The notes under the pieces were generated by a model. The model was given only the letters and a program-made list of their open reading frames with translations, did not search any database and had not been told where the DNA came from. A DNA stretch of 7,491 nucleotides, from the NCBI GenBank assembly GCA_900556555.1, contig USPF01000076.1, positions 1 to 7,491 of the forward strand. The letters are read 5' to 3'. Positions 6,549 to 7,491 of the stretch are shown one piece after another. Both the position numbers and the translations under genes were made by a program. Source of the stretch: an uncultured Blautia sp. (GTDB taxonomy: Bacteria; Bacillota; Clostridia; Lachnospirales; Lachnospiraceae). The first letter of the stretch is position 1, and each line of letters begins with the position of its first letter.

Positions 6549-7229
6549 ATGAACTGGCTTAGTGTTGTTATACTGGCTGTTATTGTGCTGTGTATCTTTC
6601 AGGGGATAAAACGTGGGATGGTGAGATCGGCTTTTTCTCTGATTTCCGTAATCCTTACACTGTTTTTTGGTGCTTTGCTGAATCCATATATGAGCCGTTT
6701 TTTGACAGAAAATACTCCTATATATGATACAGTACAGGAAAAATGTGAAGGGAGCATTACTGTTGTTCTGGAAAATAAAGAGGAACAAGAGCAGTTTATT
6801 TCTGAACTGCCGCTGCCGGAGAGTATGAAAAAGATTTTGACAGAAAACAATAATGCTGAGAGTTATCAAAGCTTGCTGGCAGAGACGTTTAGTGAATATT
6901 TGTCTCATAGTATTGCTAAAATGGCAATAGGAAGTATCAGCCTGATTTTTACTTTCCTGTTAGTGAGTATATTTATGAATTTGCTGGTGGGGATGCTGGA
7001 TGGAATATTTTCCCTTCCCGTGTTAAGCTTACTTAACAGGGTAGGAGGAGCAGTTCTGGGGGTTGTACAGGGTGTTTTTCTTATCTGGATTTGTTTTTTG
7101 ATCATTACTTTATTTTGGGATGCGGCATGGGCACAAGAAGCTACAGCATTAATCAAAGAAAATGAGATAACTTGTTTTCTATATGAAAATAATATTTTGC
7201 TAGATTTTATGTCAGAAATATTGCATTAG
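6549..7229 (+). CDS. CvpA family membrane protein
   Basis: This 226-residue integral membrane protein shows the CvpA layout: helices at about 4-19 and 26-46 joined by a GIKRGMVRS turn, a longer soluble stretch (about 50-120, acidic and helical), then helices at about 126-150 and 164-190 with the typical NRVGGAVLGVVQG segment at 163-174. CvpA was named for colicin V production in E. coli, but in most bacteria it is linked to envelope homeostasis, and the mechanism is not known. The soluble insert between the helix pairs makes it longer than the roughly 160-residue E. coli protein, as in many Firmicutes. AAAGGTGA at 6537-6544 is a good ribosome binding site. It is the last gene of the unit and is followed by a terminator. 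Confidence 0.85.
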   Translation: MNWLSVVILAVIVLCIFQGIKRGMVRSAFSLISVILTLFFGALLNPYMSRFLTENTPIYDTVQEKCEGSITVVLENKEEQEQFISELPLPESMKKILTENNNAESYQSLLAETFSEYLSHSIAKMAIGSISLIFTFLLVSIFMNLLVGMLDGIFSLPVLSLLNRVGGAVLGVVQGVFLIWICFLIITLFWDAAWAQEATALIKENEITCFLYENNILLDFMSEILH

Positions 7230-7230
7230 G

Positions 7231-7269
7231 AAAAAAACAGGAGAAATGGAAAAAATCTCCTGTTTTTTT
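7231..7269 (+). terminator. strong intrinsic terminator after the CvpA gene
   Basis: A perfect 14-bp stem (7231-7244 with 7256-7269) surrounds an 11-nt loop, with the core ACAGGAGA/TCTCCTGT and seven T at the end. It starts one base after the stop codon. As the left arm carries seven A, it can act on both strands. Its T-run stops one base before the first promoter of the next unit. Confidence 0.92.
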
Positions 7270-7270
7270 G

Positions 7271-7299
7271 TTGACACGGGACAGGTAAAGTGATATATT
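7271..7299 (+). promoter_or_regulatory. tandem promoter 1 (sigma-A, consensus -35)
   Basis: TTGACA at 7271-7276 is followed by a 17-nt spacer ending in TGA and by TATATT at 7294-7299. The -35 is perfect, the -10 is near consensus and there is an extended TGn element. It is the first of three promoters of the same design before the right edge of the window. Confidence 0.8.
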
Positions 7300-7310
7300 A
7301 TAGCTCAGTC

Positions 7311-7327
7311 AGCAAATTCGATTTGCT
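7311..7327. other. 7-bp perfect hairpin between tandem promoters 1 and 2
   Basis: AGCAAAT (7311-7317) and ATTTGCT (7321-7327) pair perfectly around a TCG loop. It would lie within the first 25 nt of the transcript from promoter 1. No T-run follows, so it is not a standard terminator; it may be an operator or a 5' stabilising hairpin. Confidence 0.5.
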
Positions 7328-7362
7328 AAGTAAAATTAGTGAAAAGAAAAAGAAAAAAGTTG

Positions 7363-7391
7363 TTGACAAATCATAAAAGATATGATAAATT
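7363..7391 (+). promoter_or_regulatory. tandem promoter 2 with A-tract upstream
   Basis: TTGACA at 7363-7368, a 17-nt spacer ending in TGA, and TAAATT at 7386-7391. Upstream, 7341-7358 is nearly all A with a few G, which fits an UP element. Six nt after the -10 comes GCTGTCG (7398-7404), so the transcript probably starts with G, as described for GTP-sensing rRNA promoters of Bacillus. Confidence 0.75.
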
Positions 7392-7397
7392 AAATAA

Positions 7398-7488
7398 GCT
7401 GTCGAACAGACGTACATAAAACTTCAAAAAAAGAAGAAAAAAGTGCTTGACAGACCTGCTCAGATGTGATAATCTAGACTGGCTGTCG
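7398..7488 (+). repeat. GCTGTCG direct repeat at the start points of promoters 2 and 3
   Basis: The heptamer at 7398-7404 recurs at 7482-7488, 84 nt apart, each exactly 6 nt after the -10 box. The promoters are likewise 84 nt apart (7363 and 7447), so promoter plus start region look like a duplicated unit whose spacers have since diverged. Confidence 0.65.
7447..7475 (+). promoter_or_regulatory. tandem promoter 3 with A-tract upstream, probable rRNA-type
   Basis: TTGACA at 7447-7452, a 17-nt spacer ending in TGA, and TAATCT at 7470-7475 (GATAAT at 7468-7473 is an alternative -10 with shorter spacing). An A-tract lies at 7426-7442. Again GCTGTCG (7482-7488) begins 6 nt after the -10. The window ends 16 nt after the -10, so the transcribed gene is not seen; an rRNA operon is the most likely. 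Confidence 0.72.
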
Positions 7489-7491
7489 CAA

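Noticed and set aside
6516..6908. Open frame on the - strand opposite the CvpA gene
   Set aside because: Composition is Gln/His/Phe-rich as expected from antisense reading, and the + strand shows a good CvpA protein with a ribosome binding site.
7294..7330. A tRNA gene suggested by TAGCTCAGTC and TTCGATT
   Set aside because: The arms are adjacent with no anticodon arm, no acceptor stem and no CCA; the stretch is too short for a tRNA.
1..7491. CRISPR array, insertion sequence, prophage or toxin-antitoxin genes
   Set aside because: No spaced direct repeats, transposase-like frame or phage genes are seen; the window looks like core chromosome.

Overview
The window looks like chromosomal DNA from a low-GC, spore-forming Clostridia, most likely a Lachnospiraceae member (a Blautia-like genome is possible, but the genus is a guess). 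The reasons are a transketolase split into two genes, a YyaC-type spore protease, a DUF5711 protein next to a CvpA-family protein, AT-rich intergenic DNA, and strong AGGAGG-like ribosome binding sites.

Left part (about 1-2607, + strand): a metabolic operon for the non-oxidative pentose phosphate pathway. It holds a small transaldolase of the MipB/TalC family, then the N-terminal and C-terminal halves of transketolase, which overlap by 13 nt. A strong intrinsic terminator at 2573-2607 ends it. A 7-bp inverted repeat at 28-54 lies upstream. No promoter is visible in the 106 bases before the first gene, so the operon may start further left.

Middle part (2609-3982): an HD-domain protein on + with its own sigma-A-like promoter, which begins right after the terminator. 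It converges on yyaC on -. The two reading frames overlap antisense by 130 bp at their 3' ends with no terminator between them. Upstream of yyaC is a good match to forespore (sigma-F/sigma-G) promoters.

Right part (4095-7269, + strand): three adjacent membrane-protein genes. The first encodes a cytoplasmic JAMM/MPN-like domain with both HxH histidines replaced, then a membrane anchor, a charged linker and a LysM domain. The second is a DUF5711 protein (one membrane anchor plus a propeller-like outer domain). The third is a CvpA-family multi-pass membrane protein. They look like an uncharacterised cell-envelope module that links a cytoplasmic binding domain to peptidoglycan. A 14-bp perfect stem terminator closes the unit.

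Right edge (7270-7491): no gene, but three tandem promoters of the same design (TTGACA, 17-nt spacer ending in TGA, then a TA-rich -10), the last two preceded by A-tracts. The last two also share GCTGTCG at the expected start point. This is typical of an rRNA operon or another very highly expressed transcript, which would begin just beyond the window.
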